64,000 nt of DNA from Arachis hypogaea (GCF_003086295.3 NC_092051.1:72541772-72605771), one strand, 5' to 3'; positions 1 through 11,072 are shown, counted from the first letter of the stretch. The notes: a model not told the origin generated them from the letters alone. A program made the numbers and translations.

Positions 1-1066
1 AGTTGGGTTTTTATGACTCAAGATTGCCTAATTACTCTTTTCAAGCCAAGAATACTCAAAAATCTACTCTAACATCCTTCCAAGCATTTTATCAAACACT
101 TAGAAGGCATACAAGGAAAGCATGGTAAAAGTGCAAGAATAATAAATCTACCAACTACTAATTGCAAGAAAAGTAAATTCACAACTCAAATCAACAATTA
201 AAAGATCATCAAACATTAAATTTCATTAAAGAAAAGATCCAAATCCAACAAAGGGTTTATGAACAAAAAAAAGACATAAAAGTAAAATTGACAAGAGAAC
301 TAAGAAGAATAGAGTAGTAGCAACAAGAAATTAAAAGGAGAAACTAAATTAAAACAAGAATTAAAAGTTGGATTTAAGAAAATTAAACCTAAACTACCCA
401 AAATTCTAGAGAGAATGGAGAGCTTCTCTCTCTAGAATTCTACCTAAAACATGATGAAAACTATACTATGACTACTTGGTTCATTCTCCCTTCAATCCTT
501 GGGTTCAATAGCATCAGAAATGAGTTGGATTGGGACCAAAATGCTTCAGAAATCGCTGGGGGCGATTTCACTTTAGTGGACCACGTGCTCAATCGGTGCA
601 CATGCGTACATGGCGTGTGCGCGCCCCTATACGTGAAGCAACATATGGCAAATTTTATATCATTTTGAAGCCTCGGATGTTACCTTTCCAATGCAATTAG
701 AACCGCCTCATTTGGACCTCTGTAGCGCAAGTTATGGTCATTTGAGTGCGAAGAGGTTAGGCTTGACAACTTTATGGTTCCTTCATTTCTTCATGAGTTC
801 TCCCACTTTGCATGCTTTTCTCCTCACTTCTTCCATCCATACTTGCCTTCTAAACCTGAAATCACTTAACAAACATATCAAGGCATCGAATGGAATTAAA
901 GTGGATTAAAATCACCAATTTTAGGGCCTAAAAAGCATGTTTTCACATTTAAGCACAATTCAAGGGAGAATTACAAAACCATGCAATTTCATTGAATAAA
1001 TATGGGAAAAGTTGATAAAACCACCCAAATTAAGCACAAGATAAACCACAAAATCGGGATTTATCA
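1..1066 (-). repeat. Element C 3' LTR, cut by the window edge
   Basis: This stretch aligns almost base for base with 21653-22720, the downstream part of the other C LTR. It ends in GGGATTTATCA, followed by a purine tract on the minus strand (TGGGGAGATT), so it is the 3' LTR of a minus-strand element. Its start lies outside the window. ORFs inside it are short and not conserved, so I call none. It holds a leader hairpin (402-439) and a short CpG-rich block around 585-640. Confidence 0.9.
402..439. other. Leader hairpin in the LTR of element C
   Basis: The left arm AATTCTAGAGAGA (402-414) pairs perfectly with TCTCTCTAGAATT (427-439). A similar GA/CT-rich inverted repeat lies downstream of the TATA box in the B LTRs (around 4249-4268 and 10410-10429) and in the D LTR (around 37479-37507). 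It is therefore a family-wide element of the transcribed leader. Confidence 0.7.
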
Positions 1067-1233
1067 AATCTCCCCACACTTAAACCAAGCATGTCCTCAT
1101 GCTAAGAATAAAGAAGGACAAGAAAAGGGGTATGAACATTTATTCAATGCAAATAAACTATATACACCTATCTATATGAATGCAACTAAATGCAAAATGG
1201 TTCTACCTACTTGGTTAAAAGTAACTTAGTCTC
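1067..1233 (-). mobile_element. Element C, 3' end of interior: polypurine tract and AGGA hairpin
   Basis: Directly inside the C 3' LTR the minus strand reads a purine-rich tract preceded by an inverted repeat AGCATG-AGGA-CATGCT (1088-1103). The stretch ends at 1233, where element A is inserted. The 5-bp target duplication GTCTC lies at 1229-1233 and again at 17945-17949. Confidence 0.85.
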
Positions 1234-1606
1234 TGTTCGGTAGGTCAGGTACCGGACGGATCGGATAAGTATCCTAGTCAACGAAGGAGAAGTCGTCTGG
1301 TCGTACGTCTCCGGGTTGGGGGTAGGCGAGGTCCCGAGCTCTTCAGATGTGAAAGGGGGTGTCACCTGCAAAGACACTTCGTCGCTCTAGTCAGTCAAGT
1401 GTGCAGGCCCTCCCTATTTATACCGTGTCAGAGGTGGGCCCTGCAGGGACAGGCCCACCTTCTTCGAGGCCTCCCTTGCATAGCTGTGGCGAAGCTGTCA
1501 GGGACGCGTGTCCGGGTCGGAGTCTGAGCGTCTCGCCCCTAACCGTTCGTGTCGGGTGTTGCTCGGGTCGGGCTGGCCCGTAAACTGCTTGGGCCAGGCC
1601 GTAACA
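1234..1606 (-). repeat. Element A 3' LTR
   Basis: It aligns with 17508-17944 but is 64 bp shorter. The missing stretch lies mostly where the other copy has an A-run and purine-rich segment (about 17683-17740), just before the shared ATTTATACC. A TATA-like GGTATAAATA on the minus strand is at 1415-1424. Confidence 0.92.
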
Positions 1607-2295
1607 GTGCCCCTGATGTGCCAGCAACAATCGAGAGGATAGTTGGTGGCGTGTCATCTCCTTTCTCGTGTGGCATCGTCAGGCCGGCCGTCCATGGGGT
1701 GGACGTGCCTCTTGTGTGCGTGTCGGTTCGTTGTTGGAGCGACCGTTTGTCACCTCGTTCTTCGCGCAGGGCATTTAATGCTCATAATGGGCTGGAAAAC
1801 CCCGTATGCAAAGACTATTTTGCCCCCAGGTCTTTCGCGCTTCTTGGGTGGCAGTTTTAAACAGTTTTGCTTTGATCTTTTTCCTTTACACTCTTGCTCC
1901 TACTATCTCATTCTTCTTCACCCAGGAAATCCCAGAGCATCCTAGACTTCGTCCTAGCATCTCTGTGCATCTTTCCTTCTTCCTTCTCAGTTTTTGCAAT
2001 CGATTCAGGTAATCTTTGATCCTCTCTCTTTTCTGCTTCATTGTTGTATGTTTGTTGTTTGTATCTGCTTTGCGTTCTTGCTGTCTTGTTTGATTTTTGT
2101 TGGTGGATGACTTTTTAGTGCCAAGTAGATGTGTTAGGGGAGGGGTACCATTTCAGGTTAGGCTTTTAGGTAGCTTGCATGATAGGTAAATTTACTCATG
2201 CCTGATCTTAACTGTTGAATAGGATGGACATAGTTTCTGGGTTTTCCTGGGCACCCGACCTCATAGACTAACGGAGTGGTACCCCTACTGTATGT
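1607..2295 (+). other. Region between the A 3' LTR and the antisense ORF
   Basis: There is no conserved ORF here. It should hold the A polypurine tract next to 1606 (weak purine run on the minus strand) and, on the plus strand, the leader of the antisense ORF. The segment is T-rich from 1860 to 2110. ORFs at 1359-1860 cross the LTR boundary and look accidental. Confidence 0.5.
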
Positions 2296-3493
2296 ATGCC
2301 TCGCATCGTTTCCCGGGCTTCCCCTTCCGTCGCGAGCTACGACCCTTACGCTTGGGTGACCTCCGATGTGAAGGACTCGCTGAATCAAATGGATCTAGAG
2401 GAGTTGACGGAATTCCGTCAAGCCGAGTATCTCTGTGGGGGGACAGACGAGGAGGCCAATTACGACGTCTTCGATCCTGCCCCAATGAGCGGCTGTATGA
2501 GATTAATTTTCATTCCCCCCGGGTTCCTGACTGGATATGGTTTTACAAAGCCATGTTCACCCAGGTGGGCGTTCGCATACCGTTTTCCGACATCCGGATG
2601 TCACTTCTTAATCGGATATCCGTGTCTCCGTTACAGCTTCATTCGAACAGCTGGGCTTCTATCCGCTGTTTCGAGATGGTTTGTGAATATCTCGAGCTGC
2701 CGGCGTCGGTTGATGTCTTTCTCTTCTTCTTCAACCTTACTAACCCTTCCAAACAAGGGAAAGCGAGGAAAGGGTTCCTGTCTTTCCGATCTGCCCAAGG
2801 TCGGAAGATATTTTGCTTGTTCGAGGACTCCTATCATGGGTTCAAGGACAAATATTTCAAAGTTCACCCTGTCAAAGGTCGCCGTCCTTTTTGGTTGTCG
2901 CTAGAGGGAGAACGCCTCATCCCGACGTATTGGAGATTCCGGGCGGGGTCCAACTCCTTCATAAAGGTGACCTACAAGAGAATGTCCCTTGTAAATAAGA
3001 GGATTGCCGACGTGTTGTTTGCAATTTTTGGAAAGAGCCCCGTGAACCCCCACCTCCTTATGGGTGAACGGGAGGCCGCCAGGAGTTATATTTGTGAGCC
3101 ATTTTGTCTTATACTTTTATGTTGTTTATCATTGTTTGTTATTCCCGACTTCACGACTGACGTGGTTGTTTGTTTGCTGTAGTGGAGATGTCTGCCTCGG
3201 TAACTGGGCTTGAAAGTTTGGTCAAGACCTTTTTAGAGGATAGCGACGAGGAGAAGACGGACGAGAAGGTCGACGGGAAGTCGGAAGGCCCTGCTGAGGA
3301 GAAGGGGAGCCAAGTTGTGCCCTCTCCTCAAGACACCGCGATGTCCGACAAGAATTCCGCTGGGACGCAGGCTTCTCCTATTCTCGAGGAGGCGGCCAGT
3401 ATTGGGCAGTCGTCCTCCACCCAGCGGGAGTATGATGATTTCAAGCTTGTCCCTACTCCCAAGAGGCAGAGGGCCTCCTCCAGCCCAGAAGGA
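2296..3493 (+). pseudogene. Antisense extra ORF of element A, 5' part (putative gypsy-type transposon domain)
   Basis: The frame opens with ATG at 2296 and runs to about 2484. A 1-nt shift then moves coding into the frame running to 3093, rich in aromatic and basic residues (FYKAMFTQVGVRIPFSD and FLSFRSAQGRKIFCLFEDSY are visible). The family resemblance is to the plant domain called putative gypsy-type transposon (PF04195-like), by recall. A good intron follows: GTGAGCC at 3094 to TGTAG at 3182. Exon 2 (3183-3493) is acidic and ends in PTPKRQRASSSPEG, where element B interrupts it. The coding resumes at 11077. Tat-branch elements are known to carry such extra ORFs antisense to gag-pol; their function is unknown. 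Confidence 0.8.
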
Positions 3494-4911
3494 CTTTTGC
3501 GTGGTCTAGAAATTGTGGATAAATCCTCATTGCAAGTATAGTTTCTAAACCTTCAAAAGTCCTTTCATACAAACATTTTGGTTGTCACAAGTAACAAACC
3601 CCTTTGAAATTGATAACCGAGTATTCAAACCTCGGGTCGTCTTCTCAAGGAATTGCAGGGAAGTATGTTCTTATTATTGGTTATGAGTTTTGTAAATTGG
3701 GGGTTTTGGAGCTTGGGCAATGAGCACAGATATATTTAAATGACAAATAAAATAAATAAATAACTGTAAAATAAACTTTTGACAAGGTATGAGAAATTGG
3801 AAGTCCAGTTTAGTTATCCTTATCAATGATGATGAAAACTGAATCTTAATTCCACTTAGTTAACCTTTGCTATAACAAGGGAAGGTCAAGCGACTAATTA
3901 GTTAGATCTTTGAATCCTAGTTAATTCCTAAGAAAAGATTGGGATTATTGAAGATTAATTCAATTATCAAGGATAACAATTATCAATTATGCTATTGAGT
4001 TGGATAATTCCTGAGTTACTGATTTCTTAACCAAGACCAAAAGGGAAAATATCTAAATTAAATTAAAAGCATTCATATAAATAAAGCAAAGCAAAATTAA
4101 GTCTGAAAATACCTCGAATTGCATTCACAGAAGAACTTAAATCTGACATACAAATTAAATTGGAGAAATAAATAAAAAGAACATTGAACCTGGGATTGAG
4201 AGTCACTCCTAAAACTAAGAGAAGTCCTAAATCCTAATCCTAAGAGAGAGGAGAGAACCTCTCTCTCTAAAAAAACTACATATACTCTTAAAAATTGTGA
4301 ATTATGAGAGCCTCTCATGAATGAGTGGATTTCTCCACTTTATAGCCTCTAATCTGTATTTTCTGGGCAGCAAACTGGGTCGAAAACAGCCCAGAAATTG
4401 CTAGAGAAGAATTCAAACACGCTGATTTCCGTCACTGCGACGCGGCCGCATGGAGCACACGGTCGCGTCACCTAGCGTCAGAGAAACTATAGCATACTAT
4501 ATATCAAATCGAAGCCCCAGATGTTAGCTTTCCAACGCAACTGGAACCGCGTCGTTTGGACCTTTGTAGCTAAAGTTATAGCCGTTTGAGTGAGAAGAGG
4601 TCAGGCTGGACAGCTTAGCAATTTCTCCAACTTCTTGTATTCCTTCAACTTTTGCATGCTTCCTTTCTATCCTCTGAGCCATTCCTACCCTGTAATCTCT
4701 GAAAGCACTTAACACACATATCAAGGCATCTAATGGTAATAAGAGAGGATTAATATTAGCAAATATAAGTCCAAAGAAACATGTTTTCAATTAAAGCACA
4801 TAATTAGGAAGGCAAATGTAAAACCATGCAAATAGTATGAATAAGTGGATAAAGAGTAGATAAAAACTACTCAATTGAGCACAAGATAAACCATAAAATA
4901 GAGGTTTATCA
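3494..4911 (-). repeat. Element B 3' LTR (first 11 bases missing)
   Basis: It matches 9655-11072. The right copy begins TGATGAGAGAA before CTTTTGCG; here CTTTTGCG follows the host sequence directly. The lengths agree: 1418 plus 11 equals 1429. A TATA box in minus orientation (CTATAAAG) is at 4338-4345. Confidence 0.92.
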
Positions 4912-4950
4912 ACCTCCCCACACTTAAACATTAGCATGTCCTCATGCTAA
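4912..4950 (-). promoter_or_regulatory. Polypurine tract and AGGA stem-loop of element B
   Basis: On the minus strand the sequence reads a perfect 8-bp stem TTAGCATGAGGACATGCTAA (4931-4950), then TTTAAGTGTGGGGAGGT directly before the 3' LTR start TGATAAACC. The purine run at the LTR edge is the expected plus-strand primer site for reverse transcription. Confidence 0.85.
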
Positions 4951-6305
4951 GCTCAAGAGAAGCTATAAGATGAAGAGGGATGGTAGAATGTATGAAATGC
5001 AACCTATGAATGTAACTACATGCAAAATGTTTCTATCTACTTAGTTAAAAGTAAACAAATCTTTCAAGAGGAAATATGAACTAGATTTCACTAATTCAAA
5101 TCATAAAAATGAAGTACAAATAGACTTGCAAGAATAAAATAGCTCATGAAAGCAGGGAACAAGGAATTGAGCATCAAACCCTCACTAGTAGTGTATACAC
5201 TCTAATCACTCAAGTGTTTTTAGGTTCGATTCTCTCAATTTTCTACTAACCTTGCTTTCTAAGGCTTGCTCTTCATCTAACAATCAACATAAATTTAATG
5301 CACAAATACACAAATCAAGAGGTCTTTTAAGGGTTGTGATGGGGTTAGGGTCAAGGTAGAATTGTATTTAGTCAAGTGGACTAAAATCTGAATCCTTAAT
5401 TAACTTAAACTTTTCCCACCTAACTTAAGACAATCCATGTAATCAAAGTACAAAACCTAACTGTCCATTAACTATGTTTTCCACATATTCATGAATTCTT
5501 ATTTCAAGTACAGTACATATGCATTGCTTTTACCACTTACCTTGGGGTATTTTGTCCCTTTTTTATTATTTGCTATTTTTCTCCTCTTTTTCTCTTTTTC
5601 TTCTCTTTTTTTTATATTATATACATGTTTTTTTCTTTTTATTTTTTTCAATGCATATGATTAAATTATTGGATGCATGAATCATGTCCTAAACATTTTT
5701 TTTTCACATTTTCATAAAGATATATAATTCCCAATTCTTAAACCAATTGTTTCCAAACCCACTTTTTCCACACTTAAATCATAAGCATTCTCACTAGTCT
5801 AAGCTAACCAAGGATTCAAATTAAGGACATTGTTGTTTTCCGCTTAGAGTTAGTGATGAGCTAAAGTAAAGAACAAAGGGGTAAAATAGGCTCAAATTGG
5901 TTTGCAAAGGATAATGAGAGGTAAGGCCATATGGGTATGTAAGCTTAGTGAAATAAAGACCTCAATCATGTAAGTGCATGCATACATCAAACCATGGAAA
6001 TATAGAATTAAGCAAGACAAAGATCACAATTTTAGAGAGAAAAATACACACTAAAACAAAATTTTTGGTTGATAAAATGCAACCAATTCAAATAGGCTCA
6101 AAATCTCACAAGTTTTGTGTATTCGAGCTCTAAACCATGTTCCAGTATAATATTTCCTCAAACAAGTGTAACATTAAATTTTATTCAAATTAGTGAAATT
6201 CTCTAAAAGGTTTCTTGAAAAAGAAAATATTACTTCAACCAAGTGGTAAAACATGCACAAAAATCAAACAAACATGCAAATGCAACAACTAACTACAAAG
6301 AAAAT
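4951..6305 (-). other. Non-coding 3' tail of element B
   Basis: I see no conserved coding frame. It aligns in parts with 17950-18560 (C) and, reversed, with 25645-26210 and 36067-36900 (D). A third TTTAAGTGTGG motif on the minus strand lies at 5768-5778. A pyrimidine-rich stretch occupies about 5560-5660. Confidence 0.7.
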
Positions 6306-6512
6306 TTAAACATTGGTGTTGAGACAAGAAGGTACTAACCCATGGAGATCGGTATCGACCTCCCCACACTTAAAGATTGCACCGTTCTCGGTGCATGCTA
6401 AGATGTGCAAGTGGACGGGTGGCTTCAACTGATGCTTTTCTCTATAGATTGTGCAGATTGACTTGCCTGTCTCCCCATGTAAACATCTTCCGGTTCTCTT
6501 CCGGGTGGCCAT
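6306..6512 (-). CDS. Small second ORF of element B, possible spliced cistron
   Basis: A 68-aa frame starts with ATG at 6512 (MATRKRTGRCLHGETGKS). The ATG sits just after a strong pyrimidine tract ending TTTCAG/G on the minus strand (6513-6535), which looks like a 3' splice site. D has the same arrangement (pyrimidine tract to CAG at 25461, then LATKKGNGKEKLL). The C-terminal stretch with AIFKCGEV is shared by both copies, but it also overlaps the internal purine motif, so the conservation could be at DNA or RNA level. No known domain is seen. C lacks this region through a deletion of roughly 1.2 kb. Confidence 0.4.
   Translation of the reverse strand: MATRKRTGRCLHGETGKSICTIYREKHQLKPPVHLHILACTENGAIFKCGEVDTDLHGLVPSCLNTNV
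6358..6395 (-). promoter_or_regulatory. Internal copy of the hairpin plus polypurine module in element B
   Basis: On the minus strand TGCACCGAGAACGGTGCA (6378-6395) forms a perfect 7-bp stem with a four-base loop. It is followed by TTTAAGTGTGGGGAGGT, the same purine motif as at the 3' LTR edge. D carries the counterpart at 25584-25624. It may be a second (central) plus-strand primer site. Confidence 0.6.
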
Positions 6513-7059
6513 CCTGAAAGAAAAAAGGAAGAAGAGTAACCCAGAAATAAAGATAGGAAAATAAATACAGTATGGGTGGGTTAATGCCAAATAATGGGGT
6601 CTCAATTACATGGTAGCTACAACATGCAAGTGAGAAAACAATAGAAGCCATGGCATGCCAGTGGTACAAAGTGTACAACAATGGGGAAGAGAGTGGGGAA
6701 GGAGAGATAATATAAATTCATGTCAATGCAAAAGTAATACTGGTATAAAAGGTTGGCATTGATATAAATAATATTACCTATCCAGAATAAAACAAGTCAC
6801 TAAGCACCCAAAATAATTCAAGAGAAGATGGAACAGTTAAATAAGAAAATTTTAACACAAAAGGAAAAATAATGAATTTAGAAAAGAAAACAAAAATATG
6901 CACAAAATTAAGATGCAATGAATGAAATATGCAAATAAATTAAGTAAAATAGAATGGAGGTGAAAGAAAATAAGAAAGGAAGAAGAAAGAAATAAGAAAA
7001 GATAAGAAAAATAAGGATTAGAGAAGAAAAGATAAGAAAATTAGTTGATCTGGATATTC
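6513..7059 (-). other. A-rich spacer of element B
   Basis: On the plus strand this is an A/G-rich stretch with no conserved ORF. It lies between the CpG-rich array and the small ORF, and on the coding strand forms a long pyrimidine-rich run, as in D at 24860-25460. Confidence 0.6.
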
Positions 7060-7610
7060 TGTGCGCCGCTTGTGACGCGGACGCGTGAGTGACGCGATCG
7101 CGTGGTTCGCGTTAAGGTCAGGTGACGTGGACGCATGGATCACGCGATCGCGTGGCCTGATTTGTGCGATTGGCGCGAGTGCAGCCTCGCGGTCGCGCAA
7201 CTCTCTGTTTGAAACTCTTTTTGCCAAAAATCTGGGTGACGCGGTCGCGTGGTTGACGCGGTCACGTGGGTGGCCATCTTTTGAAAATGACGCGAACGCG
7301 TGGGGCACGCGTTCGCGTGGGAGGGCTTGGGCTTCCAGCACGAGTCCAGCCCAACTCCAGCTCAACTTTCTGCCATGCACCCATTTACGTCGACTTCTCA
7401 GAGCCACGCGGTCGCGTGGGTGACGCGATCGCGTGGGAAGCTATTTTTCCAAATGACGCGACCGCGTCAGCGGTCGCGTGGATCAATTTGTGCCATTAGC
7501 GCACCTCCAGCCACACTTTCGCATGACTCTCTGTTCAATTCTTTTCTTCCCAACGCACTGGTGACGCGGACGCGTCAGCGACGCTGCCGCGTCGCGTGCG
7601 TGTTTTTTTT
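7060..7610. repeat. CpG-rich palindromic array of element B
   Basis: Units such as GTGACGCGATCGCGTGG repeat irregularly over about 550 bp, each being largely self-complementary. The block is GC-rich in a strongly AT-rich surround. Several overlapping ORFs on both strands here (repeating AWVTRSRG-like peptides) are by-products of the repeat. Confidence 0.85.
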
Positions 7611-7751
7611 TTGTTAAATCTGAAAAAAAAATGCAAAATGCAGTGTTAATATGAATGTTATGCAAAACTCCAGGTTCAATACAATAAAATAAAGTTCAAA
7701 AACAAACAAAGCTAAATAAAATTAAAATTGAAAAAGGAACGATCATACCAT

Positions 7752-7769
7752 GGTGGGTTGTCTCCCACC
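7752..7769 (-). other. Stem-loop after the element B ORF
   Basis: The minus strand reads GGTGGGAGACAACCCACC followed by ATGG: a perfect 6-bp stem with loop AGACAA. It recurs at 19196-19213 (C) and 24264-24281 (D). A different stem with the same plan occurs in F at 44875-44892 and 55010-55027. Confidence 0.75.
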
Positions 7770-7818
7770 TAGCACTTTTAGTTAAAGTCCTTAAGTTGGA
7801 CATTTGGTGAGCTTCCTG

Positions 7819-9333
7819 TTATGGTGGCTTGTGCTTGAACTCATCCAGAAATCTCCACCAATGTTTGCATCTCCAGTATCCTCCGGAGTCCCAAACTAGG
7901 CATGTAAAGCCCTTAAGAAGCTTCAAACAGATTCTTAGGCTCCCGGGGTAACAAGTGTCAGAGCAGATTCCAAGATCCCAAATCTTGCTTTTGCACCCAT
8001 TTTTGTTGAGATTTGTATTTTTCCAGCCGGGTGATAAGTAATTTGAATTCTCACTGTAGCTACCAAACAGCTTCCTAGACCCATTCAATTGAGCTCTACA
8101 CCAACCTTTGCGTTTAAACTTAAGGCTTCCAACCATAATGAACCTTGCAGGATAATTCTTACCACTGACCATCTTCCTCTTACTCTTAATGCCACAAAGA
8201 GCTCTAAGTTGACCATCCGTCTCCAGTAGCCCATATTCAAGTGGAATTAGAAAGCTAAGGGATATGAATTTTACCCACTTGAATGTTGTGAAGGATGATG
8301 GCAACTTAGGGGGAGGTGTTTTTAATGAAATTGCAAGCTCCACTCCCTTGTGCTCTTCTCTGACAACTTTCACCTCCTTGCAAGTTTCTTCAATATTAAC
8401 CTTTTCCTCTTGGTAGCTTTCTTCCAATTCAATCTCTTTTTCATTGCTCACCAAGGGCATGGAAGGAGGCTCTGTGACTGGACTTTCTAATGGAGGTACA
8501 GCATCTCTTAAGTCTGCAACCACTTCCTTTTTAATAATTGCTGCTTTGTCCAGTTGTTTAAGTATAAAATCGTACTCATCCTCGATGACTTTCTTTCCAT
8601 GACAACTCCTTTCAACTACTCTTTCATCTTCAAGGGTCTCTCCTACCTTTACCCGTAAGGCCTCCTCTAGCTCTTTATGAAGTATGGATTCGCGAAGATG
8701 ATTCCTTCTTTCCTGTTCCATATCAATATCATAATTGGGATCATTTTGCTCTTGGATTGATGGATGTGGGTGCTCTTCCATGGAAGGTGGTGATGGGATG
8801 AAAAGATCATTATGTGGTTGAAAAGGAAGTGCACTAGAGCTTGAGGGTTGAATATTGGAGGTAGAGGGTTGGTTCATGCGGGATATAAGATTTTGGAGTG
8901 TAGAGGTGAGACCAATGATGTTAGAGATGAGTGTATTGTTATCTAATGGAGGTTGGGGTGGATCTATGTATGGCTCATTTGGTTCATAGGGTGGTTGGTA
9001 TGGTGGTTGAGGGTTAGGGTCATATGGAAGTGAATGGCGGAAAGGGGCTTGTGAGTTTGGTGGTCCAAAGTTATGTTGAGGAGAGGGTTCATAGGCGTAT
9101 GGTGGTGGTTGTTGATAATCAAAAGAGCGCTCACCATAGCCATTGCCTTGATATGCATCACAGAATGGTTGTTGATAGTCCATTGGAGGTGGTTGTTGCC
9201 ATGAGGGTTGATTAAATCCTTGTGGCTCCTCCCATCTTTGATTCTTCCAACCTTGATGCCTGTTCTCATTATAGTTTCCATTCCTAACAACAACATTGGA
9301 ATCAAACTTGAAGCGAGAGGGGTGAGAACTCAT
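7819..9333 (-). CDS. Single long ORF of the B/C/D non-autonomous family
   Basis: An uninterrupted 504-codon frame starts at ATG 9333, close to the primer site. Residues 1-140 are rich in Pro, Tyr, Gln and Asn (QPPYQPPYEPNEPYIDPPQP). A charged, Glu-rich middle follows (about 200-340). The C-terminal part is the most conserved in C and D: FKWVKF, then EYGLLETDGQLRALCG, then GWCRAQLNGSRKLFG. I recognise no gag capsid domain, zinc knuckle, protease or polymerase. The N-terminal composition resembles the Gln/Asn/Pro-rich tail of Athila-type gag, so it may be a diverged gag-derived protein. Function is unknown. The intact frame in B, against broken ones in C and D, suggests B inserted most recently. 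Confidence 0.75.
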   Translation of the reverse strand: MSSHPSRFKFDSNVVVRNGNYNENRHQGWKNQRWEEPQGFNQPSWQQPPPMDYQQPFCDAYQGNGYGERSFDYQQPPPYAYEPSPQHNFGPPNSQAPFRHSLPYDPNPQPPYQPPYEPNEPYIDPPQPPLDNNTLISNIIGLTSTLQNLISRMNQPSTSNIQPSSSSALPFQPHNDLFIPSPPSMEEHPHPSIQEQNDPNYDIDMEQERRNHLRESILHKELEEALRVKVGETLEDERVVERSCHGKKVIEDEYDFILKQLDKAAIIKKEVVADLRDAVPPLESPVTEPPSMPLVSNEKEIELEESYQEEKVNIEETCKEVKVVREEHKGVELAISLKTPPPKLPSSFTTFKWVKFISLSFLIPLEYGLLETDGQLRALCGIKSKRKMVSGKNYPARFIMVGSLKFKRKGWCRAQLNGSRKLFGSYSENSNYLSPGWKNTNLNKNGCKSKIWDLGICSDTCYPGSLRICLKLLKGFTCLVWDSGGYWRCKHWWRFLDEFKHKPP

Positions 9334-9343
9334 AGTTAGTTAA

Positions 9344-9482
9344 TAAAAATTAAAAACAAAAATAAAAACAAATTTAAATTAAAAGGTTATTTAAATTTTG
9401 AATTTTAAATTTTTGAAATTTGAATTTTAGAAATTTGAAATTTGAATTTTGAAATTTGATTTTTGAAATCAGATAAGATAAG
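9344..9482. repeat. AT-rich short tandem repeats in the B leader
   Basis: Alternating TTTGAAATTTGAATTTT-like units and a short GATAA run (9470-9484) lie between the ORF start and the primer site. No coding is seen. Confidence 0.7.
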
Positions 9483-9622
9483 ATAAAAAAATTTTAAAAT
9501 AAAAACCAATAACCTCTTAATTTATGAAAAAGTAAAAAATAAAAACAAAAATAAAAACAAATAAACAAGCAAAAAGCAAAAAAATATTTACAATAACCAA
9601 TAATAAGGCACACGTTTGCAAT

Positions 9623-9640
9623 TCTCCGGCAACGGCGCCA
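9623..9640 (-). other. Primer binding site of element B
   Basis: The minus strand reads TGGCGCCGTTGCCGGAGA three bases inside the 5' LTR. TGGCGCCGTTG is the Athila-type primer site, usually taken as complementary to the 3' end of tRNA-Asp (recall). Confidence 0.85.
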
Positions 9641-9643
9641 TTT

Positions 9644-11072
9644 TGATGAGAGAACTTTTGCGTGGTCTAGAAATTGCGGATAAATCCTCCTTGCAAGTAT
9701 AGTTTCTAAACCTTCAAAAGTCCTTTCATACAAACGTTTTGGTTGTCACAAGTAACAAACCCCTTTGAAATTGATAACCGAGTATTCAAACCTCGGGTCG
9801 TCTTCTCAAGGAATTGCAGGGAAGTATGTTCTTATTATTGGTTATGAGTTTTGTAAATTGGGGGTTTTGGAGCTTGGGCAATGAGCACAAATATATTTAA
9901 ATGACAAATAAAATAAATAAATAACTGAAAAATAAACTTTTGATAAGGTATAAGAAATTGGAAGTCCAGTCTAGTTAGCCTTATCAATGATGATGAAAAC
10001 TGAATCTTAATTCCACTTAGTTAACCTTTGCTATAACAAGGGAAGGTCAAGCGACTAATTAGTTAGATCTTTGAATCCTAGTTAATTCCTAAGAAAAGAT
10101 TGGGATTATTGAAGATCAATTCAATTAGCAAGGATAACAATTATCAATTATGCTATTGAGTTGGATAATTCCTGAGTTACTGATTTCTTAACCAAGACCA
10201 AAAGGGAAAATATCTAAATTAAATTAAAAGCATTCATATAAATAAAGCAAAGCAAAATTAAGTCTGAAAATACCGCGAATTGCATTCACAAAAGAACTTA
10301 AATCTAACATACAAATTAAATTGGAGAAATAAATAAAAAGAACATTGAACCTGGGATTGAGAGTCACTCCTAAAACTAAGAGAAGTCCTAAATCCTAATC
10401 CTAAGAGAGAGGAGAGAACCTCTCTCTCTAAAAAAACTACATCTACTCCTAAAAATTGTGAATTATGAGAGCCTCTCATGAATGGGTAGATTCCCCCACT
10501 TTATAGCCTATAATCTGTGTTTTCTGGGCCGCAAACTGGGTCGAAAACAGCCCAGAAATCGCTGGAGAAGAATTCAAACACGCTGATTTCCATCACTGCG
10601 ATGCGGCCGCATGGAGCACGCGGTCGCGTCGCCTAGCGTCAGAGCAACTATGGCATATTATATATCAAATCAAAGCCCCGAACGTTAGCTTTCCAACGCA
10701 ACTGGAACCGCGTCGTTTGGACCTCTGTAGCTAAAGTTATAGCCGTTTGAGTGCGAAGAGGTCAGGCTGGACAGCTTAGCAATTTCTCCAACTTCTTGTA
10801 TTCTTTCTACTTTTGCATGCTTCCTTTCTATCCTCTGAGCCATTCCTGCCCTGTAATCTCTGAAAGCACTTAACACACATATCAAGGCATCTGATGGTAA
10901 TAAGAGAGCATTAATATTAGCAAATATAAGTCCAAAGAAACATGTTTTCAATTAAAGCACATAATTAGGAAGGCAAATATAAAACCATGCAAATAGTATG
11001 AATAAGTGGGTAAAGAGTAGATAAAAACCACTCAATTGAGCACAAGATAAACCATAAAATAGTGGTTTATCA
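9644..11072 (-). repeat. Element B 5' LTR
   Basis: It is complete at 1429 bp, TGATGAG to GGTTTATCA as read on the plus strand. The likely TATA box on the minus strand is CTATAAAG at 10499-10506, with a GA/CT-rich leader hairpin downstream (lower coordinates). Transcription would run leftward into the ORF at 9333. Confidence 0.92.

Larger units (their letters stand above)
3494..11072 (-). mobile_element. Element B: non-autonomous LTR retrotransposon inside element A
   Basis: The LTRs at 3494-4911 and 9644-11072 are nearly identical, so the insertion is fairly young. On the minus strand: 5' LTR, primer site, one long ORF (7819-9333), a hairpin, a CpG-rich array, a small ORF, a long non-coding tail, polypurine tract, 3' LTR. 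There is no protease, RT, RNase H or integrase, so it must use another element's enzymes. Flanks AAGGA (3489-3493) and AGGAA (11073-11077) fit one duplicated site after loss of the first 11 bases of the left LTR. Confidence 0.93.

Noticed and set aside
1359..2012. ORFs across the A 3' LTR and its inner flank
   Set aside because: They cross the LTR boundary, overlap each other in several frames, and match only as DNA to the other LTR.
7085..7617. Several overlapping ORFs on both strands of 60-130 codons
   Set aside because: They are created by the CpG-rich repeat (recurring AWVTRSRG peptides in all frames) and are not shared with C or D as proteins.
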